From Leptidea sinapis (lineage: Eukaryota > Arthropoda > Insecta > Lepidoptera > Pieridae): DNA of 64,000 nucleotides. Below the pieces are notes generated by a model, which had not been told where the DNA came from, made no database searches, and was given only the letters and a program-made list of their open reading frames with translations. Shown in pieces: positions 11,366 to 22,711 of this stretch. How positions within the stretch are numbered: the stretch's first letter is position 1; each line of letters begins with the position of its first letter. A program made the position numbers and the translations under genes. Where the stretch lies: assembly GCF_905404315.1 (NCBI RefSeq), contig NC_066310.1:3844001-3908000 (forward strand), given 5' to 3'.

Positions 11366-11702
11366 ATCATTATCATCACCAGCCGGAAGACGTCCACTGG
11401 ACAAAGGCCTCCACCAAAGATCGCCATGACAATGGGTCCTGTGCTGGGCTCATCCAACGTATCCGGGTTCTCTTGACCAGATAGTCGGTCCATATTGTGA
11501 GGGACATACCAACACTGCGTCTGCCGGTACGTGATCGCTACTTTTCTGTCCCACCGGCCATCTATCCGTTGAACTATGCCCACCGCCGCTTCAGTTTCTT
11601 TGACGTGACTTTGGTTCTCCTACGGATCTCCTTATTTCCGATTCGATCTTGCAGGGAAACTCCGAGCATAGCCTCTCCATTGCCCTCTGAGCGACCATGA
11701 GC
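11366..11702 (-). mobile_element. RTE LINE 3' end
   Basis: Reverse copy of the RTE C-terminus and tail. Plus strand: CCAGCCGGAAGACGTCCACT, then TCTTGACCAGATAGTCGGTC, ending in CTCCATTGCCCTCTGAGCGA. It encodes on the minus strand the region corresponding to RRTDGRW...RWTDDLVKI, with frameshifts. The tail side shows repeated TCAT, fitting an RTE simple tail. Confidence 0.85.
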
Positions 11703-11884
11703 TTTTAATGTTAGTACTATTAAAATGTAGGTATTTACTATTGTGTGTTATTTTGTGTTTTAGTATTCCGTATTTATTTATGTTCAAAAGTCTCGTAACT
11801 ACAGCGCGAGCTGGGGGGCTTCCCTGAAAACCAGAGCTCTAGGAACCGCTTCAGCAAATGCCGAGCGGATTTTTTTATTCATTA

Positions 11885-12045
11885 AAAGGCAAAAAACATT
11901 TTCTCAAAATTGATTCCTTTTGTATTCTTTTTAATGTCATTTCTAATATACTTGATGTAGTATCTACCGCTTCGGCAGACAAATGGCGCTCTGAGAGAGA
12001 AGACGCGCTGCATTAACTCTCCCAGCATTTGCGCTCTTTTTAATT
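11885..12045 (-). mobile_element. LINE-C 3' UTR fragment
   Basis: The plus strand carries TTTCTCAAAATTGATTCCTT, TACCGCTTCGG and AATGGCGCTCTGAGAGAGAA, shared with the longer copies at 34.8-35.5 and 44.8-45.3 kb. Non-coding. Confidence 0.8.
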
Positions 12046-12107
12046 CAATATATAATACCTTAAAAATACTGTTAATATACTGTTACTTTAAGCGAAAGCA
12101 AACAAAG

Positions 12108-12350
12108 ATGTGGAATGAGCTTCCTTGTGTGAGGTGTTTCCGGGACAATCCCATGCCATGGCGTACTGTCCCGGAAACACCTCTTTTTGAAGGTACTTAT
12201 TACTTTACTTTACCTTCAAAAAAAGGGCGTTCACCTTGCTTAAAGGTCCTGTGATTCCTCTGGTATTGCAAGAGAATGTGGGCGGCGGTGATCACTTAAC
12301 ACCATGTGACCCGTATGCTCGTTTGTCCTCCTTTTCCATAAAAGTAAAAA
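12108..12350 (+). pseudogene. LINE-A 3' end with palindromic rearrangement
   Basis: Starts in the ORF end (GTGGAATGAGCTTCCTTGTG) and ends in the 3' UTR (TCGTTTGTCCTCCTTTTCCA plus A-rich tail). Where the other copies run straight through GGGACGATACGACATGG into GTACCTTCAAAAAA, this copy has about 55 extra bases made of inverted copies of both flanks (12131-12222). Part of the segment encoding TFLKGRQRS is also lost. Confidence 0.85.
12131..12222. repeat. Double fold-back scar (L-L'-R'-R)
   Basis: The first hairpin has perfect 17-bp arms at 12131-12147 and 12167-12183, with a 19-nt loop containing CCATGCCATGG. The second has perfect 12-bp arms at 12184-12195 and 12211-12222, with a 15-nt loop. 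The outer arms are normal LINE-A sequence; the two inner arms are inverted copies placed back to back. Confidence 0.85.
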
Positions 12351-13198
12351 AGCTAATTTGCTTTCTATAATTTTAGTTGATTTTATATTCTGGTTTTTTG
12401 TTAAATGCATAAGTTAGTGTGATGTGAAATATAAATATTGTCTATATCTGCGGTTTATAATAATTGAGTGGCAGCCCTATCATTTCACCGTAACCAAATT
12501 CATTGTGAATACAATTGTCTAGTATTCAAATGAGGCTTCTCTGCTTTGCTGTAATTAATTTGAAGTTGGTTATTTGAAAACTCATTTCAAATTTAGCTTA
12601 TGGTTTACGCAGAATAAAATATAATAATATACTTTCCTGTCTTTTCCTCTTTGTGCTGCTGAAAATAAAATTTTATCTACAATGTTGTGTCTGCTAATAG
12701 ACAACCAACCCTAGTTAAAAATAAATTATGACAAAAATTGCAAATGAAAGGTCGGAAAAGGTTAACATCAAATATTTTTGTACAAGTTTAAGTTTACAAA
12801 GGCCCAAACGGACCCGCGCTAACCGAAATTTCACTCATTTAAAATTATAATAGCTGGTGAAAAGATCCAAATAATTTAAATATCAAAAAGCCATCTAGTA
12901 TTAAAACGTCTAACGTTGATTATGCCCCGTCAGCGCTGTAACATTACGAATGAAAAACTAAATGAAATTGTAAATATTAATGCTGAAAGGTAAATTCGCT
13001 AATTGCATGCTTTGTTCGTTGTAGTTGTGGCATTTCAAATTGATGGCTTTCGTTGTGGAATTAGAGTTCTGTTACTAATAGTGGTTTAAAACAACGGAAA
13101 GTTCACTGCCTTAGGGTCAATCTTATTTACTTAAAATTTTGTAATGATCTTTATTTTTTATGCAAGTTCAACGAAACCTTTTGAAGCATGTATTGTGT
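12351..13198. other. No gene recognised
   Basis: AT-rich; no repeat family member or open frame of interest seen. Confidence 0.4.
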
Positions 13199-13488
13199 TA
13201 TGGCCGTTCCCAATATTCAGTCTATCTCCGGTTGTGGCCTATTTGTGATAAAAATCGTAACTCTCGTTGACTTTTCTGTCCCAATAAACTTATCGACGGT
13301 AACTCACCTTATCCGTACACGCTGTCTGTCAATGGGAGGACGTATAGTTTACCAGCGATAGAATTTTGTATGGATATTGCAATTCACGCGTCCCAGAAAG
13401 GTGATAAGAATAACTGATCGGGTAGATTGGGACAGCTTCAGAATATATATGTCTCTATCTGTAGATAGTATATTGGGAACGCCCGTTA
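13199..13488. mobile_element. MITE with about 25-bp TIRs and TA target
   Basis: The left end after TA is TGGCCGTTCCCAATATTCAG; the right end before TA, read in reverse, is ACGGGCGTTCCCAATATACT. The interior has no coding sequence. TA at both ends suggests a Tc1/mariner-type origin. The half copy at 7095-7232 is a relative. Confidence 0.8.
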
Positions 13489-14589
13489 GCTGTTGCTAGA
13501 TTTGGATAGTTGCGATTTTCTGAATTGGTCATATTTGATATATCTTTTACCAATTGAAAGCTTCTTTGCACACGATACCAACTCATTGGATACCACAGCG
13601 TCGTCTTCTTCTGCTGTGGAAAATGTGCAAACATGTGTTTCGGCTTCAAGTACGCTGTTGCTATTAAATTTACTTGACTAATGAGTTACATCTAATGTCT
13701 CAGAGAGACTAGTACTATTGCGATGTCACTTTGAATTTTGGGTTCAATTTAAAATCCTGATGGCGCCACTTCGGAAAATATTGAGTTTTAATAATTGAAT
13801 AGCCTTTATCTTCAATAAATTTAAATGTTTCATTAAAAATGACACTGGTGTAAAGCGATCGGATAGCCTGAAAAATTGATTGTTATTTAGAAAAAGCAAT
13901 GGAACAGTATAATATTGTATAAAAAATATTTGTTTTAAAATAAACGTAAGAAAATAACAATGAGATGGTTTCTGTTACCGTTCTTCTCTTTCAAAGCGCC
14001 GAAGCGGTGATAGGTACTACTTTAATTAACATTAAAAAGGTTTCAAAATTAATCAATTTTGAGTCTTTGAAAAGTAAATTCTTTTTACGCCTTTTTATTG
14101 CCGTTTATGCGATACAGCCCGCTGTCAGACGCACCATACCCTTTCGTATTTGAAATCCGCTTATTCTTACAACTTGCATCAAAGACATTCGCTTTCCGGT
14201 ATAAAGTTTAATCAGCGAAGATGAGAAATAATTTATATTACGAATTCAGTTCAAAGTACAAAGTTACAATGGGGTAGTATATACTTGTCTCCGCTTAGTT
14301 TGATTTCGAATCAACCACGCCCCAACGATCAAAGGACGACACCTTCCGTATTACAGATTTGTTGGACCCTTGTTTAACCACTGAACTATTTACTTACATC
14401 TATAAATAAATCTACGCGATGCTGTGTATTCCAAATAACTTGATTACGAAATAACTGTTGTGGAAAGGAAATTAATTTTGATAGGAGAGGTATTTCAAAG
14501 TTTCGTGCCCGAGGGATAATAGGAAACTTATATCTAAGATTCCTCTATTCATTAGTCGGTGCGTCTGTCTGTCATTTTTTTATATGAAG
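13489..14589. other. No gene recognised
   Basis: Contains two 62-codon chance frames (13493-13681, 13965-14153) with no recognisable motif. Confidence 0.35.
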
Positions 14590-14690
14590 ATGAGGTCTAA
14601 TTTAGATACATACGAGAGACCTGATGGTATGTGATCAGCGCGACCCTTTCTTTTAGCACCAGAGGAATCACAGGAGCGTTACTGTATGAG
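14590..14690 (-). mobile_element. LINE-A 3' UTR scrap, very degenerate
   Basis: Only CACCAGAGGAATCACAGGAG and a diverged ACCTGATGGTATGTGATCAG are recognisable as reversed LINE-A 3' UTR. Confidence 0.6.
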
Positions 14691-14877
14691 GAGTCCAATA
14701 AACCTAAATACATTCGAAAATCTAAAACACATTAGTTCGTAGAGGGTGAGGATCGAACCGGGCGACCGCGGCGAGGTTCGGTTTTACCCATAGACATAGA
14801 ATATACAAGCGTAAATACGACCTGACAGCTCGATAAAAGTACGTTAACTATATCAATTTATTAATGTGTGCGTTATC

Positions 14878-15150
14878 TGATAATAATAATAATAATATTG
14901 ACGCACTTTTTACACAAATTATCTTGCCCCAAGTTAAGCATATATAGCCTGTGTTATGGGTTACAAGACATTGATATATTTAATACAATATACTTACTTA
15001 AACATACATAAATTAATATAAACATACATAAATACATTTAAACATCCATGACTCGGAAACAAACATCGATAATCATCATATAAATGCTTGCACCTACCGG
15101 GATTCGAACCCGGGACCTCTGATAGCGAATGCCAAGCGTGGCTGACTGTT
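14878..15150 (-). mobile_element. SINE-A, tRNA-derived
   Basis: Reversed SINE: ATAATAATAATA tail, then AAGCATATATAGCCTGTGTT, then a body with TTAAACATACATAAAT repeats. The tRNA-like head has B-box complement GGATTCGAACCC at about 15100-15111. The head upstream of the B box is rearranged (GCGAATGCCAAGCG replaces the expected A-box segment), so this copy lacks a clean A box. Confidence 0.85.
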
Positions 15151-15314
15151 TATGACTTGTCAATCATGGTTCTACCTTTTGCGCCACCGATGTTTACCTG
15201 TCTATTAGTTCCGCAACAAATAGATAGCTGAAAGTTTGACAGAGTGTCGCTTTAATATTAAAAACTAAAATGTTGATTTATTTTATGGCTGCAATGCAAC
15301 ATTTAATGTGACAA

Positions 15315-15527
15315 AAACAGGACAGATAGCCTTTGGGGCAGAAAAGTCTTCGAATGGCGACCACGTACCGGAAGACGCAGTGTTGGTAGGTCCCCCACAA
15401 GATGGACAGACGATCTGGTCAAGATCGAAGGAATACGTTGGATGAGGGCAGCGGAGGACCGATCATCGCCTTTGGAGGAGGCCTTTGTCCAGGAGTGGAC
15501 GTCTTCCGGCTTATGATAATTATGATA
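15315..15527 (+). mobile_element. RTE LINE 3' end
   Basis: Contains CGAATGGCGACCACGTACCG, GGACAGACGATCTGGTCAAG, ATACGTTGGATGAGGGCAGC and GGAGGCCTTTGTCCAGGAGT, ending CTTCCGGCTTATGATAATTATG. Encodes the last roughly 60 residues of the RTE ORF (DDLVKIEGIRWMRAAEDRS). It supplies the contiguous reference for the inverted copy at 16866-17262. Confidence 0.85.
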
Positions 15528-15954
15528 CAAAAGAATTTAGATATTGTCTTCTACATTGTTACGGATCCAACCGAGTCTGACTCGTTCTTAACCGGTTTCC
15601 TGTCACTCATTACCGGACCAATATGAGGCTTATTTGAGTTTTTAATACTTAAGAGTATTTTATGTACCTGTTAAAACTGGACAACTAACAGTGAAGTAAG
15701 CCTAATACGTGCTAAATAAAAAATAATCCAAACTCTGTAAATACGAGTATATATTAAGCTCTTTACAATAAAGTTTCCTTTTTCGTAAACATTAATAAGC
15801 ACATATTATATTCTTTTTTTTTTTTGATTTTGATTTAAAGTTCCCGCAAAGAGTTAAAAACTATAATTAAAATAAATTACTTTTGAGAAACACTCATAAC
15901 TCAATAACATAAAATTTAAAATTATGTACTTATTATATATAAGATATTTTTTTG

Positions 15955-16203
15955 TTTTTTTATGAAAATACGGGGCGAGACGAGCAGGACGTTGGTAATT
16001 GATACGCCCTGCCCATAACAATGCAGTGCCACTCCGGATTCTTGAAAAGCCCAAAAAGCGGCATTACAATTGCGCTCGTCACCCTGAGACACAAGATGTT
16101 AAGTCTCATTTGCGCAGTAATTTTACTAGCTATGGCGCCCTTCAGACCGAAACACAGTAGTAATGTTTACACATTACTGCTTCACGGCAGAAATAGGCGC
16201 CTA
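15955..16203 (-). mobile_element. Rep-B, lacking its head
   Basis: Begins at the A-rich end (TTTTTATGAAAATACGGGGC on the plus strand) and stops at CGGCAGAAATAGGCGCC; the segment for the first 45 or so bases of the element is missing. A 143-codon frame starting at 16021 lies half in this repeat and half in unrelated DNA. Confidence 0.85.
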
Positions 16204-16865
16204 ATATATAAGATATATCATCTGCAACAGTTAGTTGCCTATGGGCAAAACGAAATACAAAATTTGCACAAAGAAAATAAACAAAGCACTGTTCAAACAG
16301 CTCATAACAAATTCAAAGATCGGAAAGCGTGGAAAGGATTTTCATATTTAAGAAAGTTATTGTTAATTCAAATTCAATTCGCTGAGGAAATTACGTTTGA
16401 TTTCGGTCGAATTATTTTTAACTGTTTTCATATTAAAATTTTGTCTGTTTAGAAAAACAATTACTTGTGATTTGATCATTGTGATTTGAAAGTCGATGAA
16501 ACGAAAAAGCGACAGTAAAAAGAGACAGACACATAAATTGAATAGAATTTTTTTAATAATTGAATAGGAGAAAATGAGATAGGAAGCATTATACAGTGTT
16601 TTGTTACCGGCGATAGTTACAGAAGAAAAGAAGACACTAGGAGAACATATTATATACGGTAGCGGTGATAGTAATGTCTTTCATAGCAGTTGAAATCATG
16701 TGTCATCTAGGCAACATGTACCAGGACTTCATATGCTGTTAAGAGGTCAACGCACAATGCAGCTTTCACTTCTGACATATCGTGTACCTATCTAATTGGC
16801 ATGAAATAAACAAGCACTTTCGTGACTGTTTCCTAGTTTTCATATTTTTACCAAATCAATTACCA

Positions 16866-17262
16866 ATTCCGGCGATCTTGACGAGATCGTCGGTCCATCT
16901 TGTGGGGGGCTACCAACACTGCGTTTTCCGGTACGTGGTCGCCATTCGAGGACATTACGGCCAACTGTCCGTCGAACTATGTGCCCTACCCACTGCCACT
17001 TCAGTTTCGCAATCATTTGGACTATGTCGGTAACATTAGTTCTCCTATAGATCTTCTCATTTCTGATTCGATCTCGCAGGGAATCTCCGAGCATAGCCCC
17101 CTCCATTGTGCTCTGAGCGACCATGAGCTTTCCCATAAGGCCCATAGTTAAATACATAGAATACGTTGGATGAGGGCAGCGCAAGACCGATCGTAGTGGA
17201 CATCTTTGGGGTAGGCCTTTGTTCAGCAGTGGACGTCTTCCGCCTGATGATGAAATAATTAA
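16866..17262. mobile_element. RTE LINE 3' end with inverted 5' segment
   Basis: Bases 16866-17155 encode on the minus strand LRDRIRNEKIYRRTNVTDIV, LKWQWVGHIVRR and, after a frameshift, a degenerate DDLVKI. Bases 17157-17262 continue on the plus strand with RIRWMRAAQDRS and the tail (CGTCTTCCGCCTGATGATGA). Compared with 15315-15527, the minus segment ends within a few bases of where the plus segment starts. This is the arrangement twin priming produces. Confidence 0.8.
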
Positions 17263-17667
17263 TTAACTGTCAATTTATTTATTACACAATATTATAATAT
17301 CACTAATTTCAATTCAATAATACACTGATTAGCTTATATTTACCGAACAGAATTCGCAAATATTTGTTGAAGTACACTTGACTGAACTGATATTGAATTG
17401 TTATTGAAGTAATACTGAACTGACAAATTAGAGTATCGTCGAATTGTGTAAGCACATATTGCTGATTGGTATATATTTAGATCACCGAAAACTAATTTTT
17501 GATATATCATGTGATAACGGTTTGTATCTCCTAATAGTGCGTCACTTTTGAAAATTCGTATTGTTCGAAGAAAACGTCACAATTTTCACCCCATTTCTTC
17601 TAAAATACACCCGAAGAAGCTGGGACGGCTCGTTTGCAATACAGATGATTTGATTTGTTATATTATA

Positions 17668-17800
17668 TTAGCTGACCCAACAGTCGTTGTTCCGTGCATA
17701 ATAAATAAAAAACCAGTTTTTTTTATTTATTTGTCAAAAACTGACCCAGCAAACGTTTTTTCGATATAAATTGTAAAAAAAATTGCAATAAAAACACGTG
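17668..17800 (-). mobile_element. Helitron-like 3' end scraps
   Basis: Two diverged copies of the reversed Helitron terminus: TTAGCTGACCCAACAGTCGT at about 17669 and CTGACCCAGCAAACGTTTTT at about 17744. Neither retains the full CTAG terminus. Confidence 0.45.
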
Positions 17801-18559
17801 TGTACACAACGTGTAAGTACACATGTCACAAGTGAAACCTGCATTGTGCATGAACCTATAAACTGCATATGAACTCCTGGTACATGTTGCTAGGATGACA
17901 CATGATTTCAACCGCTATGAAAGACATTACTAACACCGCTATCATATTTATGTTCTCCTGGTGTCTATGCAGTTATAAGTCGTGCGTATGACATAAGAAT
18001 ATATTAAGGTATACCTACTCGCGTCATACATAAAAATAAAATAGTATGCATATTTCTGTCTCATTCTCTGCCGGCTTCATCCTACACATTTTTGTATTTG
18101 TGTCTCTTACCTGTCGTTTTTCCGTTGCATCCGGTTTGAAATCACAACGATTCTAAAGAAGTTTCACTTCAAAAATATATGTTGGTTGTTGATTCTCAGA
18201 CCTATCGGATATGCACACAAACGTTCAGACGTTTTGGAGGAGTTTGGTAACAAACACCGCGACACAAGAATTTTATATATTAGAAGAATTATGCATTTAT
18301 CATATTATTGTATGAAAGATGGTAAAGCTTGCCGCTTAAAAATATATTGAGATGGGCAGTCTTAATTTTTATTCAAGTTCGAAGGGTGTGGGTACAAGTG
18401 ACCAGGTTCATGACACATTAAGTTAAGTAAGCAGTTTGTAAGACAATAAATTCTAACCCGTTAACGATTACAAAAAAAAAATTCATACCCGAGGTATTGT
18501 TAGAGTTTCAATTTTAGACGTATGCTGGTATAGTTTCGTCTCTTTCGGAATTACCAATT

Positions 18560-18850
18560 TTTTAAAGATATTCAAATTCAAATATTTTTATTCAAAATAG
18601 GATGTGAAATCACTTATTGAAAATCAAAAAACTACCACTCATTCCAAAATGAATGCCTCAGGCCTAAGAAGAATGGGCGCAACAAACTCAGCGGGCTTTT
18701 TTTTTTCACCAAAAATATGTCATAAAAACACTTCCTTCACATTCATTGGACTAAAATTCTTTAATTGAGTTTGTATAAAAATACAAGTGAAAACATTAGT
18801 TTTTTGCATAGGAGTTACATTTTAATTGTTATTTATTACGCTTGACATTT
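18560..18850 (-). mobile_element. Tail-D LINE 3' end
   Basis: The plus strand starts ATATTCAAATTCAAATATTT and TTATTCAAAATAG (reversed tail and AATAAA region), then AAAACTACCACTCATTCC and ACAAACTCAGCGGGC. It shares its layout with the copy at 47815-48140. Non-coding. Confidence 0.65.
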
Positions 18851-18965
18851 CGTGACCTTTTCAGGATCACGTTTTCAGAGGGACTCAAAGTTACAATTAC
18901 ACGCGTTTTAATCCCTTAAAAAGGTGTAACACTCGAGTTAAAACTTCCTTTATGTTTACACTTCA
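18840..18965. mobile_element. Fragment of the 43.3-kb TIR element
   Basis: AAGTTACAATTACACGCGTT and the reduced ACACTCGAG end match the right TIR of the element at 43347-43708. The adjacent TTCGTGACCTTTTCAGG resembles its interior in reverse. Confidence 0.6.
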
Positions 18966-19072
18966 AACGGAATATTAGAGACCAACCAGTTTTAACCGGT
19001 AATGAAGGACGCATCCAACCTTTAAAAATAATAAGAATATTAATAAAATTGGAAAATCAGAAACTAACAAAA

Positions 19073-19385
19073 ACTAGTGGGAGGCACCTTTGTACAGGAT
19101 GCCGGCTAGATTATGGGTACCACAACGACGCCTTTTTCTGCCGTGAAGCAGTAATGTATAAGCATTGCTGTGTTTTGGTCTGAAGGGCGCCGTAGCTTGT
19201 GAAATTACTGGGCAAATGAGACTTGACATATTATGTCTCAAGGCACCGAGCGCAGTTGTAGTGCCGCTCAGAATTTCTGGGTTTTTCAATAATCTTAAAC
19301 GGCACTGAATTGTAATGGGCAGGGCGTATCAATTACCATCAGCTGAACGTAATGCTCGTCTCGTCCCTTATTGTCTTAAAAAATA
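19073..19385 (+). mobile_element. Rep-B, nearly full length
   Basis: Runs from GTGGGAGGCACCTTTGTACA through GAAGCAGTAATGTATAAGC to TGCTCGTCTCGTCCCTTATT and an A-rich end. The near-3' hairpin (GTGCCGCTCAGAAT and its partner) is partly decayed. One of the reference copies used to define the family. Confidence 0.9.
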
Positions 19386-19554
19386 ACTATTTTTGAACAC
19401 TAATTACTAGCTGTGTACTAAATTGAGTTGATTTTAGTGTATCGTGTTCTAGTGAAGTATATTTAAGAAACTTAGATAAAACAGCGACGTCTAACATCTA
19501 ATATTCAACTTTACAGACCAAGGTAAGTAATACTTCAAATATTTACACTGCCTA

Positions 19555-19770
19555 AGAATTTAATAAATGAAATCAAAATCACTTTAGTCATGTTGGTAAA
19601 GTAAATGATGCTTATGAATTAAAAAAAAATCTCTTCTTTTTAAATTTACCACCACTTCGGAAAAGGTTGAGCTTTAATGAGAAGAAGTTGCAAGAAACTC
19701 TAATCTACTCTTTAAAGCAAACATTTTCAGATTCATCGTTTAATAGATAATTTCAATTAAAATAGATAAA
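19555..19770 (-). mobile_element. Tail-D LINE 3' end
   Basis: GAAATCAAAATCACTTTAGT (reversed tail), ATGATGCTTATGAATT and ACCACTTCGGAAAAGGTTGA match the 33.5-kb and 42.1-kb copies at lower similarity. Confidence 0.65.
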
Positions 19771-19944
19771 GATGCTGATGCACACAATGACCCTAAAATC
19801 CTGTATGTATGGCAAACAAACCTAGGCCGCAATCTTACAACTACATAACCAACAGCGATCTGTCATAATTACCGCAAATTATACGCGATTCTTTCCTAAT
19901 TCGGGTTGATTGTTGAATCTGAACGTAAATAGAATCCAGCATCC

Positions 19945-20005
19945 AGTCATTTTTTTTTTTTACTTTTTTTTTTACTTTTATTTTTATTTTTTTTTTTTAT
20001 TTATT
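19945..20005. repeat. T-rich low-complexity tract
   Basis: Poly-T interrupted by A and C. It may mark the reversed A-rich 3' end of the adjacent LINE remnant. Confidence 0.7.
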
Positions 20006-20645
20006 CGGGTCAACAAACAGTAGCACGCAGTGCTTAGAAAAAAATCAGTGATAATATAATACAGTAATACTATACATGCTACCCACTACGTCAACCACAT
20101 AATTAATTAATACTTAATTACAAAAGTTACATGTATGAATATAAGTGTAGATATAAAAAATATATTCGTTTAGTTTTATTCTTATTATTCTACAGGTTTA
20201 GTCTAATATAGTAATATTCTTCTTAGATAATCCATGACCAGCTTTTTGAAAGAGCCCACACGAGTGGAAAAAATATCAATATTGCCAAAGCACGCATTAT
20301 ATGAGTGTGTCATTCTCCATAGTGGTGAGCGCTCGCCAGAATATGTACGACATTTTATAGTAGCAAAAAGTTTATGCGTTTGATTATTGCGTACATGACT
20401 TCTAACTGGTATTTTGTAACAGAGTTTACGAGTTAAAGGAATACAGTCGTATTTATTATGACACAGATCAAATAAGAGCATAGCTTCAAGTTGTTAGCGC
20501 CTTGACTGCAAGTCAAGTATACTATATTCTTCAAGAAGCTGGTCATAAGGAAGGTAGCTTCCCGTACATTTATAGTGCATCGTCCGTAAATTTTTTTTCT
20601 GTACAGTTTCTATTCTCTTAAAATATATAATGGTCACAGTCATGT
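20006..20645 (-). pseudogene. Non-LTR RT C-terminal remnant
   Basis: The minus strand reads REIETVQKKNLRTMHYK (about 20570-20630) and YDQLLEEYSILDLQSRR (about 20500-20550). An open frame at 20203-20481 contains LLFDLCHNKYDC, IPVRSHVRNNQTHKLF, SPLWRMTHSYN and IDIFSTRVGSFKKLV. This order (IExVQKxFLR, LxxRR, then NSPLxRM...YN and DIF) is the C-terminal signature of many jockey/R1-type LINE ORF2 proteins. At least one stop separates the first and second parts. The sequence down to about 20006 is the presumed 3' UTR, ending against the T-rich tract. Confidence 0.75.
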
Positions 20646-20974
20646 TTCAATCACATGAACGTGGCTAACGTTTAAGGAAGGTGTAGGTACATGTGTATTT
20701 TATTGCTTCCACGTTTACAAACAACGCGCAAGGAAGGTTGTTTCCTTAAATTTTTCTCTTAATAGTACTTCCCATTTTCTACCAAGCAATTTGACACTTA
20801 AATAACTATATTCGAAATGTTTCCATTCCTTGTAGGATAAACCTAGTTCATCTTGACATTTTGTGATTTGACATCAACTTTTTTTCAAGGAACATTCATC
20901 CAAGTTCAATCATCGAATGCATTTCCTTACGCATTCGTTCCAGGACGATTTTCTATGAATACATAAATATATTA

Positions 20975-21090
20975 CATGGGAACTTTTACAAAAAGCGCGA
21001 ACACCTTCCTAAAGGCCGGCCACGCTCGTCTAATTTCTCTGGTATTGCATGAATGTGTCGCAACCGGGAATCATTTACTATAAAGTGACA
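20975..21090 (+). mobile_element. LINE-A 3' scrap
   Basis: ACTTTTACAAAAAGCGCG and AACACCTTCCTAAAGGCCGG match the end of the LINE-A ORF. The 3' UTR part (TTGCATGAATGTGTCGCAAC) is strongly diverged. Confidence 0.7.
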
Positions 21091-21777
21091 CCTATCTTGC
21101 TCCTATCCTATCACATGATTCCTATAATCCTATTACATGGCTGGCATAACAAATATTACTGAAGCTTATCAATTATATGCCTGCACTCAGAATATAATGT
21201 AATAAACAAAATCTTTGCTACTTCAATATTTAAGATATGGATAAATTATTTTGAGTTATCTGATCGATTGATTGCAGCCTAAACTTCATAACAAAACGCT
21301 ATTGTCAAAAGTAAAAGATATGTTTTACAAAACTCAGGAGCAATGGAAAAATGGGAGAAGCGATTTCTTCTGAATATACCATAGAAGTGATAATCACATA
21401 AACCAATAAGTTATTGAAATATTTTACAAGATGAAGAATAGGACCAGTTTTATAGGAGAATACTCGTATCCAATTATAGTTATGATAATAATAATCTTTA
21501 TTAGCAACATAATTTAGCTGCAGGACATAGGTCAAAATTTATAACATAAAAAAGGAACCTTTAACAAAATAGGTAATTTAACATAATGTGTAAAAATAGT
21601 AAAGAATAATTAATACGGACTTAGTGGAATTTAAAAAGAAATATGAGAATAATAATATCGATGAGCAGTGCAATCACTTTAGTGTTGCAAATCGGAGGCC
21701 CAGTATACGTCGAGCCGTCTGAGGCTTGACACTGATTTTCAGTGGGCACCGTGTTTTGATCTTAGATTGAATATTCT

Positions 21778-21850
21778 TTGCACAGGATGCCGGCGAGATA
21801 GTTACCACAATGCCTGCTTTATGTGCCTCCAGAAGTAATGCGAAAACATT
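21778..21850 (+). mobile_element. Rep-B head fragment
   Basis: GCACAGGATGCCGGCGAG followed by TTACCACAATGCCTGCTTTA; only the first 70 or so bases of the family are present. Confidence 0.65.
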
Positions 21851-21877
21851 GTCTTAAATGTGTAAAAAAATAAGTAT

Positions 21878-22120
21878 ATGCGTAAAAAATTTACGAATAA
21901 CACAATTTCGCACCAACCGATTTCCATGATTCTTTTTTTATTGGAAAAGATTCTGATTATGGTATCAATGACAAAGTAATGGAACTCTTCAATTCTCAGG
22001 AGCAAATTAACCATACTCGACCGAATCTTTTTCCTGATATCCGGATATTTGAGTCACCTACCGCAACGTCAATATGATCAAGCAATTGTCGTTGTCGAAT
22101 CTGATAATCAATGGAACTCC
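21878..22120 (+). repeat. Unclassified repeat, relative at 55.9 and 57.9 kb
   Basis: CACCAACCGATTTCCATGA, GTAATGGAACTCTTCAATTC and ATATTTGAGTCACCTACCG are shared with 55885-56125 (reverse strand) and in part with 57945-58080 (same strand). Non-coding, probably a DNA element. Confidence 0.7.
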
Positions 22121-22711
22121 CGACTTACAGTCGTCATTTTTGGGGTGGATGTCAGACAAGGTAGATTTGTAACTATCGCATATGTCGCACGCGCAACGTG
22201 ACAAGACGATAGGCGAGGGTAACTTCATGAAGCTACATCAATTTGTAAAGGGGCTTTTACATGTGGTGTTACAATGCAACGTGAAAAGAAACTCCCAGAC
22301 CATATTTTAAAGTATATATTTTAAAAAAAAATGCTAAGCCTAGTTAATAAGTATTAAATCTTAATTTAATACCGTAGCACAACAAACCGTCGATAGCACT
22401 TAGAAACATTAAAAAAGAAAAGAATTACTCGATATAATGTACTACAGCTGCTCGTTCATCCGAATAGAATCCATTTCCTTCGTGCTTTCCTTTAGTCGTT
22501 TACTTTTTGTTTTCGTATCGGTTCTCCAACTGTGTTTTGGATGGATGGATGGATTAACTGTTTCCTCGAACAAATCTAAGATATGGCTTACGGAAATAAC
22601 AAATCTTAAAATCACGAAAATTTCTAAATAAGTATTATGTAAAATTATTAACATCTTTTTTAAATAAGGTCACAAAACGAGCAAGCTTTCACCTAATGGT
22701 GGATCAAAGTC

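Larger units (their letters stand above)
16632..17965. repeat. Inverted-repeat structure, about 150-bp arms
   Basis: Left arm 16632-16788 and right arm 17812-17965 are inverted copies of one another. Shared words include AAATCATGTGTCATC, GCAACATGTACCAGGA and TAGGAGAACAT/CAGGAGAACAT, with scattered mismatches and small gaps. The 1.0 kb between them holds an RTE copy and Helitron-like scraps. It may be a TIR element carrying later insertions, or two head-to-head copies. Confidence 0.75.

Noticed and set aside
16021..16452. 143-codon open frame
   Set aside because: Its first third is a recurrent chance frame of Rep-B (RHKMLSLIC) and the rest has no motif.
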